Assembly (NCBI GenBank): GCA_934490165.1 | Contig: CAKSTB010000008.1 | Location: 49,438 to 113,437 of the forward strand | Source of the DNA: an uncultured Ruminiclostridium sp. | GTDB lineage: Bacteria > Bacillota > Clostridia > Oscillospirales > Ruminococcaceae | Length of the DNA: 64,000 bases | Direction: 5' to 3' | Shown here: positions 1 through 8,137 of the stretch, piece by piece | Layout: the number at the start of each line of letters is the position of its first letter | How positions within the stretch are numbered: the first letter of the stretch is position 1 | Position numbers and translations under genes: made by a program | Notes under the pieces: model-generated | What the model saw: only the letters and a program-made list of their open reading frames with translations | Databases searched by the model: none | Told to the model about the DNA's origin: nothing

Positions 1-7
1 CCTTTCG

Positions 8-60
8 TGTGAACGTTTACATTCTTTGCTAATAATACTATAAAGATCTTCCTGTGTCAA
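8..60 (-). promoter_or_regulatory. Leftward promoter with LacI-type operator for a gene off the left edge
   Basis: On the minus strand TTGACA (60-55), a 17-base spacer and TATTAT (37-32) form a sigma-A promoter pointing left. Just downstream of the -10 lies TGTGAACGTTTACA (8-21), a near-perfect dyad with the central CG typical of LacI-family operators. GAAAGG at 6-1 could be the ribosome site of the gene beyond the edge. A sugar-regulated gene there is an inference. Confidence 0.55.
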
Positions 61-215
61 TAGACAATCGGGAAGAAATATTAAATATTATCGGGTGAGA
101 TCAGGAAAAATTACCCGTTTAATTTAAATTCAGTTTAAAAAAGGCTAATATAATACAGATACAGGGTGAACAAAGCCCTATAAATGTTGCTATCTTCGTT
201 TTCATATATTTCCCC

Positions 216-254
216 AAAACAACGGTGTCCGGCTGTAAAAGGTCGGACACCGTT
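216..254 (-). terminator. Rho-independent terminator of the NlpC/P60-like gene
   Basis: AACGGTGTCCG (221-231) pairs with CGGACACCGTT (244-254). Read leftward the stem is followed by GTTTTG, and it lies 17 bases past the stop codon of the leftward gene. Confidence 0.75.
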
Positions 255-271
255 GTGTTTTATATTCTGTT

Positions 272-1864
272 TTATTCCGAATAGTCTACCCACATCTCAG
301 TAACATCTCCGTCACCGTTATGTTCCGCGTAAATATCACCCATAAGCATTGCATAGGTGTAATCTCCGCACTCCCACACCTCGCGGTAACGCTCGCGCAC
401 CTCCATAACTATGCCCTTTCCGAGCGCCTCGGCTATGTAGATATTATTTTCATCAAAGCCCGCGATTATCGCAATGTGACCGTCACAGCCGATAAGGTCG
501 CCGACCTGTAATACCCCGCTTCGCATTACGTCCTCGTCAAGCCATACGCGCTTTCCGAAGTCGGAATATTCATAGTCATAATCGGGCGTATCTCCCGCGC
601 CGACATCACCGAGCGGTACACCGCCGTTATACAGACACCACGAAACAAATCCCGAGCAAGTCATTCCGTTTGCATACTTTGCACCGGGAATAAGTCCGAA
701 TGCGTCCTCCCAGTTTGTGAGCGGTTCACCCCACGTTGCAGGTCCGTACAATATACCTTTTTTGTCAAGAAGCTCAAACTTGCTGTGAGTAAGATAAAGA
801 CCCTTGTGATAAAATCTGCCCTCGCCGTCACAATACGGTCTTTCGGGCTGTGGGTCAAGTCTGCCGTTTTCATAAAAATACGGTATCTTGTAATTGAATT
901 CAAGCGGGATAAATCTCGCCGCCGCAACCACCCCTGCCCTCGTGCCGTAGCCTGCGGTATTGACGCGGCTTTCGAGCACGGCATCGATCAGCGCGCCCTC
1001 CTCCTCGGTGTACTGTCCCGCAGGTAAAAGCGGCTTTGTCGCTGTTATCTTCGGCGCTCTGAGCAAGTCGGTAACGGTAATTTCCAGGCTGTCCGAAAGC
1101 CCGCTTGCAGTAGTTGCCGTTACAGTCGCTTTACCCGCTTTCAGTGCGGAGATCACTCCGTCATTTACACTGACTGTTTTCGGCGCGGAGCTTTTCCATG
1201 TGACCGCTTTTTCTTTATCGCCGGGTTTGCCTACAGTATCCACCTGTGCGCACAGCGTATAATTCATTCCGACATTCATATATGTATCGGTCTTGCCTAT
1301 TTTGACCGAGGTTACCGCGTCGACTTTTACCGTTATCTTGTCGCTCTTTGCAAGCTCGCCGCTGTCATTCGTGACATAAACGTAATACTCTCCCCCGGAA
1401 AGCTTTTCTTCCGCCTCTCCGCCGTCCGCAGTATTCCAGCTGTCCGTATCTGTAGTGTCTGTCTGTTCTTTATCGGAAATATAATAACACAGACCGTTTT
1501 TGGTATTGTCATCATTTTTACACTTTAAAGTTACGGTACGGGTAAAATCTTCATTTATACTGTCGGATATATCGACAGATACTATAACAGGAAGCGGCAG
1601 TGAAGGCGGTTCTTTATCCGTTGTTTTCTGCACTGTAGTCAGTTGCGCAGCTGATATCTCCGCAATAACGGGCTGACCGTTTTCAAGCAGTGCATATCCG
1701 CAGTACAGTGATATACCCGCGCAAAAAGATATGACTACCGAAAGCGATACAACACAGACTGACCTGAGCCGTCCATGCCTTCTTACGGTTTTCTTTCGTT
1801 CATACTTTTCGGCGGAAACCTCCGCCTCTTCATTGGATACGGATTTTATCGGAGTTTTGATCAT
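272..1864 (-). CDS. Membrane-anchored secreted protein with Big_2 (Ig-like) domain and NlpC/P60-like cysteine peptidase domain
   Basis: Probably a cell-surface hydrolase acting on peptidoglycan peptides. A basic cytoplasmic N-terminus is followed by one hydrophobic segment (about residues 40-65), an acidic beta-type region, a bacterial Ig-like domain (about 190-270, ending in the typical GKATVTATTASG stretch), and a C-terminal papain-like domain. There, TCSGFVSW supplies the candidate catalytic Cys and CDGHIAIIAG the His, in the NlpC/P60 order. The reading frame also opens at a TTG at 1882; the ATG at 1864 is chosen, but neither start has a good ribosome site. It is a single-gene unit with its own promoter and terminator. 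The Cys/His pattern supports the fold; the exact substrate is not visible, and an amidase or endopeptidase is equally possible. Confidence 0.75.
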   Translation of the reverse strand: MIKTPIKSVSNEEAEVSAEKYERKKTVRRHGRLRSVCVVSLSVVISFCAGISLYCGYALLENGQPVIAEISAAQLTTVQKTTDKEPPSLPLPVIVSVDISDSINEDFTRTVTLKCKNDDNTKNGLCYYISDKEQTDTTDTDSWNTADGGEAEEKLSGGEYYVYVTNDSGELAKSDKITVKVDAVTSVKIGKTDTYMNVGMNYTLCAQVDTVGKPGDKEKAVTWKSSAPKTVSVNDGVISALKAGKATVTATTASGLSDSLEITVTDLLRAPKITATKPLLPAGQYTEEEGALIDAVLESRVNTAGYGTRAGVVAAARFIPLEFNYKIPYFYENGRLDPQPERPYCDGEGRFYHKGLYLTHSKFELLDKKGILYGPATWGEPLTNWEDAFGLIPGAKYANGMTCSGFVSWCLYNGGVPLGDVGAGDTPDYDYEYSDFGKRVWLDEDVMRSGVLQVGDLIGCDGHIAIIAGFDENNIYIAEALGKGIVMEVRERYREVWECGDYTYAMLMGDIYAEHNGDGDVTEMWVDYSE

Positions 1865-1916
1865 GGTGTTCAATCCATTCAAGTGTTATTTTAGTTTAGA
1901 TTTTTGGTATGTAATA

Positions 1917-1944
1917 AGTATAACATAAAATAATGAAAAATCAA
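1917..1944 (-). promoter_or_regulatory. Promoter of the NlpC/P60-like gene
   Basis: Minus strand TTGATT (1944-1939), 16-base spacer, TATACT (1922-1917). An inverted repeat GTTAC-N6-GTAAC lies just upstream (1955-1970) and may be a regulator site. Confidence 0.5.
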
Positions 1945-2035
1945 TCGAAAAAAGGTTACAATTTGGTAACAATTTCATCAGTAGCTGTAATTCAATAAGA
2001 TAAAAAATTATTTTTAAAAATTTTTCAAAAAACTC

Positions 2036-2066
2036 TTGACTTGGAGTGAACTCCATGTGATACAAT
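2036..2066 (+). promoter_or_regulatory. MerR-type promoter: 19-base spacer containing a perfect dyad
   Basis: TTGACT (2036-2041) and TACAAT (2061-2066, with TG one base upstream) are separated by 19 bases instead of the usual 17. The spacer holds TGGAGT-GA-ACTCCA (2042-2055). An overlong spacer with a centred dyad is the hallmark of promoters activated by MerR-family regulators, which untwist the DNA. No MerR gene is in the window. Confidence 0.75.
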
Positions 2067-2164
2067 ACGTTCGTAACAAACAAAAAAGCAGCGCTTAGCG
2101 TATTTATACGCACCGTCACGAGCGCTCAGCAATCTATAATTATAAGGAAAAGGAGAAAAAGAAA

Positions 2165-3922
2165 ATGTACCTTGAAAAAATCAACTCACCTGCCGATGTA
2201 AAGAAGCTCAGCACAGAAGAAATGAAAAAGCTTGCGCAGGAAATGCGCGATGCGCTTATATTCAAGCTCAGTCGTCACGGCGGACACTGCGGTCCTAACC
2301 TCGGTTTTGTAGAAGCTACTATCGCACTGCACTATGTTTTCGATTCACCTACGGATAAAATGGTGTTCGACGTATCCCACCAGACATATTGTCATAAGAT
2401 GCTGACCGACAGAAAGGACGGCTTCCTTTACGAAGAGCATTTTGATGATATTTCCGGCTACTCAAACCCCCGCGAAAGCGAGCATGACTTCTTCACAATA
2501 GGTCATACCTCAACTTCCGTGAGTCTTGCGCTCGGCCTTGCAAAGGCAAGGGATTTAAAGCATGAAAACGGAAATGTCATTGCCGTTATCGGTGACGGTT
2601 CGCTCAGCGGCGGCGAAGCTCTCGAAGCGCTCGACTACGCAGGAGAATTTGACGGAAATCTTATTGTGGTAATAAACGATAACGATATGTCTATCGCCGA
2701 AAACCACGGCGGTATGTACAAGAACTTAAAGGCTCTGCGCGACGGCAACGGCAAGGCGGACACAAACCTCTTCACCGCTATGGGTCTTGACTATGTATTT
2801 GTTAAGGACGGCAACGATATCGACAGCCTTATTGCCGCTTTCGGTAAGGTCAAGGACAGCAAGCGTCCGGTTGCTCTGCATATCGTGACCGAAAAGGGTA
2901 AGGGGCTCTCTTACGCCGAGGAAAACAAGGAAGACTGGCACTGGCATATGCCGTTTGACATTGAAACAGGCAAGGCAAAGTACAATTATGACGGCGAGGA
3001 TTACGGCGACCTTACAGCAAAAATGCTACTCGACAAAATGAAAAAGGACGAAAAGGTATGCGTTCTGACTTCCGGCACTCCAACCGTTGCGGGCTTCTGG
3101 AAAGGCAGAAGAGATGAAGCAGGCAAGCAGTTTATCGATGTCGGCATTGCAGAAGAAAATGCGGCTGCAATGGCATCGGGCATAGCAACAGGCGGCGGAA
3201 AGCCTTTCTACGGCGTTTACAGCACATTCATCCAGCGTACCTACGACCAGATCTCACAGGATATCTGCATAAACAACAGTCCTGTCGCAATAAGCGTATT
3301 TGCAGGATCTGTCTACGGTATGAGCGATGTTACACATCTCGGTCTTTATGACATTCCTATGCTGTCAAACATTCCGAACCTTGTATACCTTGCCCCCGCA
3401 ACAAAGGAAGAATATCTTTCTATGATCGACTGGGCTATAGAGCAGAATGAACACCCCGTTGCTGTCCGTGTACCCGGCGGTGCGGTAGTTTCGGACGGCA
3501 AGGAAGTAAAGAACGACTGGTCGGATCTTAACAAGTATGAAATCACAAAGAACGGCTCAAAGATCGCCGTAATAGCACTCGGTGCATTCTATCAGCTCGG
3601 CGAAAAAGCCGCAAAGCTTATCGAAGAAAAGACAGGCACAGCGCCCACGCTTATCAATCCTCACTATATCACAGGTATTGACAAGGAAATGCTCGAAAAC
3701 CTCAAGAAAAACCACAATGTTGTGATCACGCTTGAGGACGGCGTTCTTGAGGGCGGCTTCGGCGAGAAGATCGCACGCTTCTACGGCGACAGCGATATAA
3801 AGACGCTCTGCTTCGGACTTGACAAGAAGTTCTACGACAGATACGATGTAAACGAGCTTATGCGTGAGGCTCACCTGACACCCGAACAGATAGCCGAAGA
3901 CGCAACAGCTCTTCTGAAGTAA
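2165..3922 (+). CDS. DXS-like thiamine-diphosphate-dependent transketolase-family enzyme
   Basis: 585 residues; about 35 shorter than typical 1-deoxy-D-xylulose-5-phosphate synthase (DXS), mainly in the loop after the cofactor motif. The thiamine-diphosphate motif runs from GDGSLSGG (143-150) to NDNDMS (171-176). The active-site region DVSHQTY (69-75), the catalytic Glu in GIAEENAAA (E330) and STFIQRTYDQ are all DXS-like. However, the DRAG motif of DXS is VFAGS (378-382) and the YPRG motif is VRVPGG (434-439), so two arginines that bind the substrate phosphate in characterised DXS are missing; H391 is kept. It may therefore be a DXS paralogue with a different acceptor rather than the housekeeping enzyme. 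A GGAAAAGGAG ribosome site precedes the ATG. It is monocistronic, with a MerR-type promoter and its own terminator. Family assignment is firm, substrate unknown. Confidence 0.85.
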   Translation: MYLEKINSPADVKKLSTEEMKKLAQEMRDALIFKLSRHGGHCGPNLGFVEATIALHYVFDSPTDKMVFDVSHQTYCHKMLTDRKDGFLYEEHFDDISGYSNPRESEHDFFTIGHTSTSVSLALGLAKARDLKHENGNVIAVIGDGSLSGGEALEALDYAGEFDGNLIVVINDNDMSIAENHGGMYKNLKALRDGNGKADTNLFTAMGLDYVFVKDGNDIDSLIAAFGKVKDSKRPVALHIVTEKGKGLSYAEENKEDWHWHMPFDIETGKAKYNYDGEDYGDLTAKMLLDKMKKDEKVCVLTSGTPTVAGFWKGRRDEAGKQFIDVGIAEENAAAMASGIATGGGKPFYGVYSTFIQRTYDQISQDICINNSPVAISVFAGSVYGMSDVTHLGLYDIPMLSNIPNLVYLAPATKEEYLSMIDWAIEQNEHPVAVRVPGGAVVSDGKEVKNDWSDLNKYEITKNGSKIAVIALGAFYQLGEKAAKLIEEKTGTAPTLINPHYITGIDKEMLENLKKNHNVVITLEDGVLEGGFGEKIARFYGDSDIKTLCFGLDKKFYDRYDVNELMREAHLTPEQIAEDATALLK

Positions 3923-3953
3923 GCAATGTAAATTCAGCAAGAAATATGACAAG

Positions 3954-3987
3954 CGCCCCGTGATTTAATCGGTCATGGGGCGTTTTT
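3954..3987 (+). terminator. Terminator of the DXS-like gene
   Basis: CGCCCCGTGA pairs with TCATGGGGCG, followed by TTTTT, starting about 30 bases after the stop codon. Confidence 0.85.
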
Positions 3988-4063
3988 CCTCGCCCTGCAA
4001 GCATTCAGAAAAGCGGAAAACGCAGATAATCAGGAAAGACTTACAATTATTAGACACATTCTA

Positions 4064-4092
4064 TTGACTTGAACATCAAAAAGGTTTATACT
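4064..4092 (+). promoter_or_regulatory. Promoter of the cyclic-di-GMP signalling pair
   Basis: TTGACT (4064-4069), 17-base spacer, TATACT (4087-4092), 38 bases before the start codon. Confidence 0.8.
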
Positions 4093-4129
4093 TATATAAT
4101 GACGAAGAGCAGAAAAGGGGTGTGATATT

Positions 4130-6538
4130 GTGAGCAATTCAAAACAGAAAAGTGCCCGGATACTTGTTGTTGACGACTCTGCGATAAACCGCGAGATGCT
4201 CAGCGATATGCTGATAGAAGATTACGATATAACAGAAGCGGCAAATGGTGAGGAAGCACTGAATATTCTTAAAGAACACGTATACGATATTGACCTTGTA
4301 CTGCTTGATATAATAATGCCGGTGATGGACGGCTTCGGCGTACTTGAAGTAATGAAGCAATATCACTGGTTAGACGATACTCCGGTAATAATGATATCTA
4401 CCGAAACGTCACGCAGCTTCATACGCAAGGCTTATGAGCTCGGAATTACAGACTATGTCCGCAGACCGTTTGACAGCTTTGTCATTCACAAGCGCGTATC
4501 TAACACCCTTATGCTGTACCGCAAGCAGAAAAAGCTGATCGGTGCGCTTGAAGAGCAGGTTTATGAAAACGAAAAAAACAACCGTATGATGATAAACGTT
4601 CTGGCTCATATAGTCGAATTCAGAAACGGCGAAAGCGGTATGCACGTTCATCACATAAAACAGCTTACGGCTATCCTTCTGCAAAAGCTGATGGAAAAGA
4701 CCGACAAGTATCACCTTACGGAAAACGATCTGCTTCTGATAAGCACCGCCTCTTCCCTGCATGATATCGGCAAAATATCGATCGATGACAATATTCTCAA
4801 TAAGCCGGGAAAGCTGACTGCAGAAGAATTTGAGATAATGAAAACGCATTCGGTTATCGGTGCGGAAATGCTGCACGATCTGCACGAAACACATAACTAC
4901 CCGCTTTTCGATAAGGCTTACGAAATATGCCGATGGCATCACGAAAGATATGACGGCAGAGGCTATCCCGATGGACTTATGGGTGAGGAGATACCGATAG
5001 CCGCACAGGTAACGGCTCTAGCCGATGTATATGACGCTCTGACAAGCAACAGATGCTACAAGAAGGCTTACTCCCACAAAAAAGCGATGGAAATGATACT
5101 CGACGGTCAATGCGGCGCTTTCAACCCCTTGCTCCTCGAGTGTCTTAAAGAGTGTGAAAGTCAGATACTTGCCGAGCTTACAGACAAACTTGATAATACG
5201 CAGGACGACAGGCTTCTCCTGCGTGCTACCGAGGAGCTGGTCGAAAACAAAGTTTCTTCCGAAACGCTAAATATCAATTCTCATCTGCCTATTCCTGCAA
5301 GAGAACGCTGGAACTTCTTCTCTTCAGGCTCGGGTGAGATACAGTTTGAATACGATGCAGTGCTCGACGTGTTGAGACTCACATCGCAAGGTGCAGAACA
5401 GCTCGGACTTCAGGAAATGACAATGCACCCTAAAGGACTGAGACAAAACTATATCGGTGAAGACACTATAAACGAAATGCTTGAGTGCATAAATAACGCT
5501 TCTCCGACCGCTCCTACAGTCAGCATGAAAACACAGCTTGATCTGACAGGTCAGAAACGGTGGTATGAAATACGCATACGCACTCTCTGGAACAATGAAG
5601 AGTACCCGCGGTACATAGGCGTTCTCGGCAGGATAATAGACATCAATGACCGTGAGCTTGCAATTGTGCACCCCGAATACAGGCTCAGTGCCGATGAGGA
5701 CGGCGAGATAAGAGAAACAATAAACAGGCTTACAAATGTATTTGACGTTGTAAGGCTGGTGGATATAACCGATAATGAAGTGGTAAGATCCGGTTGTAAA
5801 GAGGGCAACGAGGATATGATCGATGTCTGCCGCGGTCAGAAATGCTACGCCATCTGGGGCAAGACGCAGCGTTGTAAAAACTGTGTGTCGGCTAAGGCTT
5901 TTGAAAAGCGCGGTCAGATGAGCAAGCTCGAATTTGCCGACGACAGCATATATCAGATCATATCAAAATACGTTGAGATAAGCGGCAAGCCGTTCATACT
6001 CGAAATGATATATAAGGATAAAGACGGTGTACTGCTCGGCGCATACGGCAAAACCGACTTTATGGATAATATAGTGAATTACAACCGTCAGCTGTATCAC
6101 GACGCACTGACAGGCGCATATAACCGCCGTTATTATGAAGAGCAGACCAAGTCAATGCGGTACATAGACGCAGTCGCAATGCTTGACGCAAACGACTTCA
6201 AAGCGATAAACGACCGCTACGGACACGCCGCAGGCGACTGTGTACTCAGAGCAGTGTGCGAGAGCATCAGGAGCTGTATAAGAAGCAGCGATATCCTTAT
6301 ACGCCTGGGCGGTGATGAATTTGTGCTGCTGATGACCAATATTCCCGAAAAAATATTCCATCAGAAGCTCAAAGAAATAAAACAAAGCATATCTGAGATA
6401 AAATTTGAAGATTATCCCGATATAAATTGCACTGCCGCTATCGGCGGTGTATACGGCATACAGCCGATAGAAAAAGCGTTAGCCGAGGCGGACAGACTTA
6501 TGTACATTGATAAAAACGCCTCAAAGGAGGAAAAATGA
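4130..6538 (+). CDS. Response regulator with HD-GYP, PAS-like, Cys-rich and GGDEF domains (c-di-GMP turnover)
   Basis: 802 residues, GTG start with an AAAGGGG ribosome site. Domain order: receiver (about 8-125; D15/D16, phospho-acceptor D60 in LLLDIIMP); HD-GYP phosphodiesterase (about 145-345; HDIGK and HHERYDGRGYP intact); PAS-like fold (about 395-520); a second sensor-like segment (about 545-650) with four cysteines, CRGQKC and CKNC; and GGDEF cyclase (about 665-800; LGGDEF intact, RSSD upstream fits the inhibitory I-site). Both c-di-GMP synthesis and breakdown motifs look intact, so the protein could be bifunctional. In the receiver the usual Lys before Pro is Arg (YVRRPF), which may alter phosphorylation output. 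The stop overlaps the start of the Hpt gene by four bases, implying translational coupling and a shared phosphorelay. The Cys cluster may bind metal or sense redox (inference). Confidence 0.9.
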   Translation: MSNSKQKSARILVVDDSAINREMLSDMLIEDYDITEAANGEEALNILKEHVYDIDLVLLDIIMPVMDGFGVLEVMKQYHWLDDTPVIMISTETSRSFIRKAYELGITDYVRRPFDSFVIHKRVSNTLMLYRKQKKLIGALEEQVYENEKNNRMMINVLAHIVEFRNGESGMHVHHIKQLTAILLQKLMEKTDKYHLTENDLLLISTASSLHDIGKISIDDNILNKPGKLTAEEFEIMKTHSVIGAEMLHDLHETHNYPLFDKAYEICRWHHERYDGRGYPDGLMGEEIPIAAQVTALADVYDALTSNRCYKKAYSHKKAMEMILDGQCGAFNPLLLECLKECESQILAELTDKLDNTQDDRLLLRATEELVENKVSSETLNINSHLPIPARERWNFFSSGSGEIQFEYDAVLDVLRLTSQGAEQLGLQEMTMHPKGLRQNYIGEDTINEMLECINNASPTAPTVSMKTQLDLTGQKRWYEIRIRTLWNNEEYPRYIGVLGRIIDINDRELAIVHPEYRLSADEDGEIRETINRLTNVFDVVRLVDITDNEVVRSGCKEGNEDMIDVCRGQKCYAIWGKTQRCKNCVSAKAFEKRGQMSKLEFADDSIYQIISKYVEISGKPFILEMIYKDKDGVLLGAYGKTDFMDNIVNYNRQLYHDALTGAYNRRYYEEQTKSMRYIDAVAMLDANDFKAINDRYGHAAGDCVLRAVCESIRSCIRSSDILIRLGGDEFVLLMTNIPEKIFHQKLKEIKQSISEIKFEDYPDINCTAAIGGVYGIQPIEKALAEADRLMYIDKNASKEEK

Positions 6539-6879
6539 CACTTGAAGAATGCTACAAGGCACTCGGAGGAAGCTATACCGATGTGCTTTCAAGACTGATG
6601 AACGATAAGATGATAACAAAATATCTCGGCAAGTTCATCGAAGATACAAGCTACAACGATATTTTCACAGCTCTTGAAGCCGGGGACTATGAAACGGCTT
6701 TCCGCGCCGCTCATACTCTCAAAGGACTTTGCCTTAACCTCGGACTTGATAAGCTGTACAAATCGGCATATGATGTAACCGAGGCACTGCGCGGCAAGAC
6801 GGACGAAACAACTCGGGATATGCTTGAAGAGCTGAAAGCCAATTATGAAAGCTCGGTTCTCGCTATAAAGCAGCTTTAA
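6535..6879 (+). CDS. Hpt (histidine phosphotransfer) domain protein
   Basis: 114 residues, all helical. HTLKGLCLNLG (about 61-71) is the phospho-accepting histidine motif of Hpt domains. The ATG overlaps the upstream stop as ATGA, with an excellent AAAGGAGG site, so it should be made in step with the upstream REC/HD-GYP/GGDEF protein and probably exchanges phosphate with its receiver. The hybrid histidine kinase that would feed it is not in the window. Confidence 0.88.
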   Translation: MTLEECYKALGGSYTDVLSRLMNDKMITKYLGKFIEDTSYNDIFTALEAGDYETAFRAAHTLKGLCLNLGLDKLYKSAYDVTEALRGKTDETTRDMLEELKANYESSVLAIKQL

Positions 6880-6890
6880 TAACAGACAAC

Positions 6891-6922
6891 AGCCACACTT
6901 TCACAGCAGGGTGTGGCTTTTT
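6891..6922 (+). terminator. Terminator after the Hpt gene
   Basis: AGCCACACT pairs with GGTGTGGCT, followed by TTTTTA. Confidence 0.85.
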
Positions 6923-6924
6923 AC

Positions 6925-6953
6925 TTGACGATAACCGCAAAAAAAGGTATAAT
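6925..6953 (+). promoter_or_regulatory. nadA promoter
   Basis: TTGACG (6925-6930), 17-base spacer, TATAAT (6948-6953), directly after the preceding terminator. A leader of about 110 bases follows, including CTTTTG-N8-CAAAAG near 6970-6990, which could be an operator; no riboswitch is recognised. Confidence 0.8.
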
Positions 6954-7069
6954 ATTTTCAGACGTTAGATCCTTTTGTCTATGGTCAAAAGACGGCTTTT
7001 GCCGATTTGATCTGCGATATCCGGATAAAAACGAAATGACAACTCCGCTTCTTAAGAAAGGGACAAACA

Positions 7070-7987
7070 ATGACAGTAAGAGAAATGCAGGACGAGATCC
7101 TGAGGATAAAGAAAGAAAAGGATATATGCATTCTGGCGCACGCATATCAGCGTCAGGATATATTGGACGTTGCCGATTTTGTAGGCGACTCGTTCGCGCT
7201 AAGTCAGATGGCGGCAAAAGCACCTCAGAGCACAGTGCTTATGTGCGGTGTGCGCTTTATGGCTGAAACGGTCAAAATACTCTCACCTCAGAAAAAGGTA
7301 ATTTTATCCGACAGCAACGCGGGATGTCCTATGGCTGAGCAGATGGATAAGGATCTCATCTCACAGCTTAAGGAAATGTATCCCGACTACAAGGTAGTAG
7401 CTTACATAAACACGACCTCAGAGCTTAAGACCGTGTGCGATGTATGTGTTACTTCATCAAGCGCAGTAAAGATAGTCAAAAAGCTCGACAGCGACAAGAT
7501 ACTCTTCATACCCGACTGCAACCTCGGCGATTTTGTTCAGAAGCAGTGCCCCGATAAGACGTTCAAGCTTGTAAGCGGCGGCTGTCCCACGCATCTGCGT
7601 ATGACGGTAAAGGACGTTGAAAAGGCAAAGGCACAGCACCCCGACGCTCTCCTGCTCGTTCACCCCGAGTGTGCTCCTGCGGTAACTGCACTTGCGGACT
7701 ATGCAGGCAGTACAACAGGCATTATGAACTATGCCAAAAAGAGCGACGCAAAAGAATTTATAATCGGTACGGAAAACAGCATTGTCGAGCACTTAAGCTT
7801 TGACGAGCCCGATAAGAAGTTCTATCCCTTGTCGAAGGACTGCGTATGTCACAATATGCACCTTACAAGCCTTGCAACGGTTTACAACTGCGTATGCGGC
7901 ACGGCAGGCGAGGTAATTGAGCTTGACGAGGACGTAAGGCTCGGCGCAAAGCGTTGCATAGATGAAATGTTAAGACTCGGCGATTAA
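7070..7987 (+). CDS. nadA: Quinolinate synthase
   Basis: 305 residues, the usual length. NadA condenses iminoaspartate with dihydroxyacetone phosphate to quinolinate, the first committed precursor of NAD, using a [4Fe-4S] cluster. The three expected cluster cysteines are visible in NAGCPMA, SGGCPTH and CVCHNMH, and ILAHAYQ and DSFALSQMA are typical substrate motifs. The ribosome site is AAGAAAGGG. nadB (aspartate oxidase) and nadC, often in the same operon, are absent from this window, so nadA is transcribed alone here. Confidence 0.95.
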   Translation: MTVREMQDEILRIKKEKDICILAHAYQRQDILDVADFVGDSFALSQMAAKAPQSTVLMCGVRFMAETVKILSPQKKVILSDSNAGCPMAEQMDKDLISQLKEMYPDYKVVAYINTTSELKTVCDVCVTSSSAVKIVKKLDSDKILFIPDCNLGDFVQKQCPDKTFKLVSGGCPTHLRMTVKDVEKAKAQHPDALLLVHPECAPAVTALADYAGSTTGIMNYAKKSDAKEFIIGTENSIVEHLSFDEPDKKFYPLSKDCVCHNMHLTSLATVYNCVCGTAGEVIELDEDVRLGAKRCIDEMLRLGD

Positions 7988-8031
7988 CCGCCGGTATACG
8001 GTTTATAATAAACCTGTAATAATATGTCTGC

Positions 8032-8060
8032 TTGACTTTTCGGGCGGCGTGAATTATAAT
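8032..8060 (+). promoter_or_regulatory. Promoter of the cyclophilin lipoprotein pair
   Basis: TTGACT (8032-8037), 17-base spacer, TATAAT (8055-8060). Confidence 0.8.
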
Positions 8061-8137
8061 AGAATAAGCAGAAATTTCCGCCCGAAAAGGCGGTGTTTTT
8101 GCAAAAGCATATATTCATAGTTGAAAGGAATAAAAAA

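Noticed and set aside
6960..7069. A riboswitch in the nadA leader
   Set aside because: Only short, simple dyads are visible and no known NAD-sensing motif could be matched by eye.
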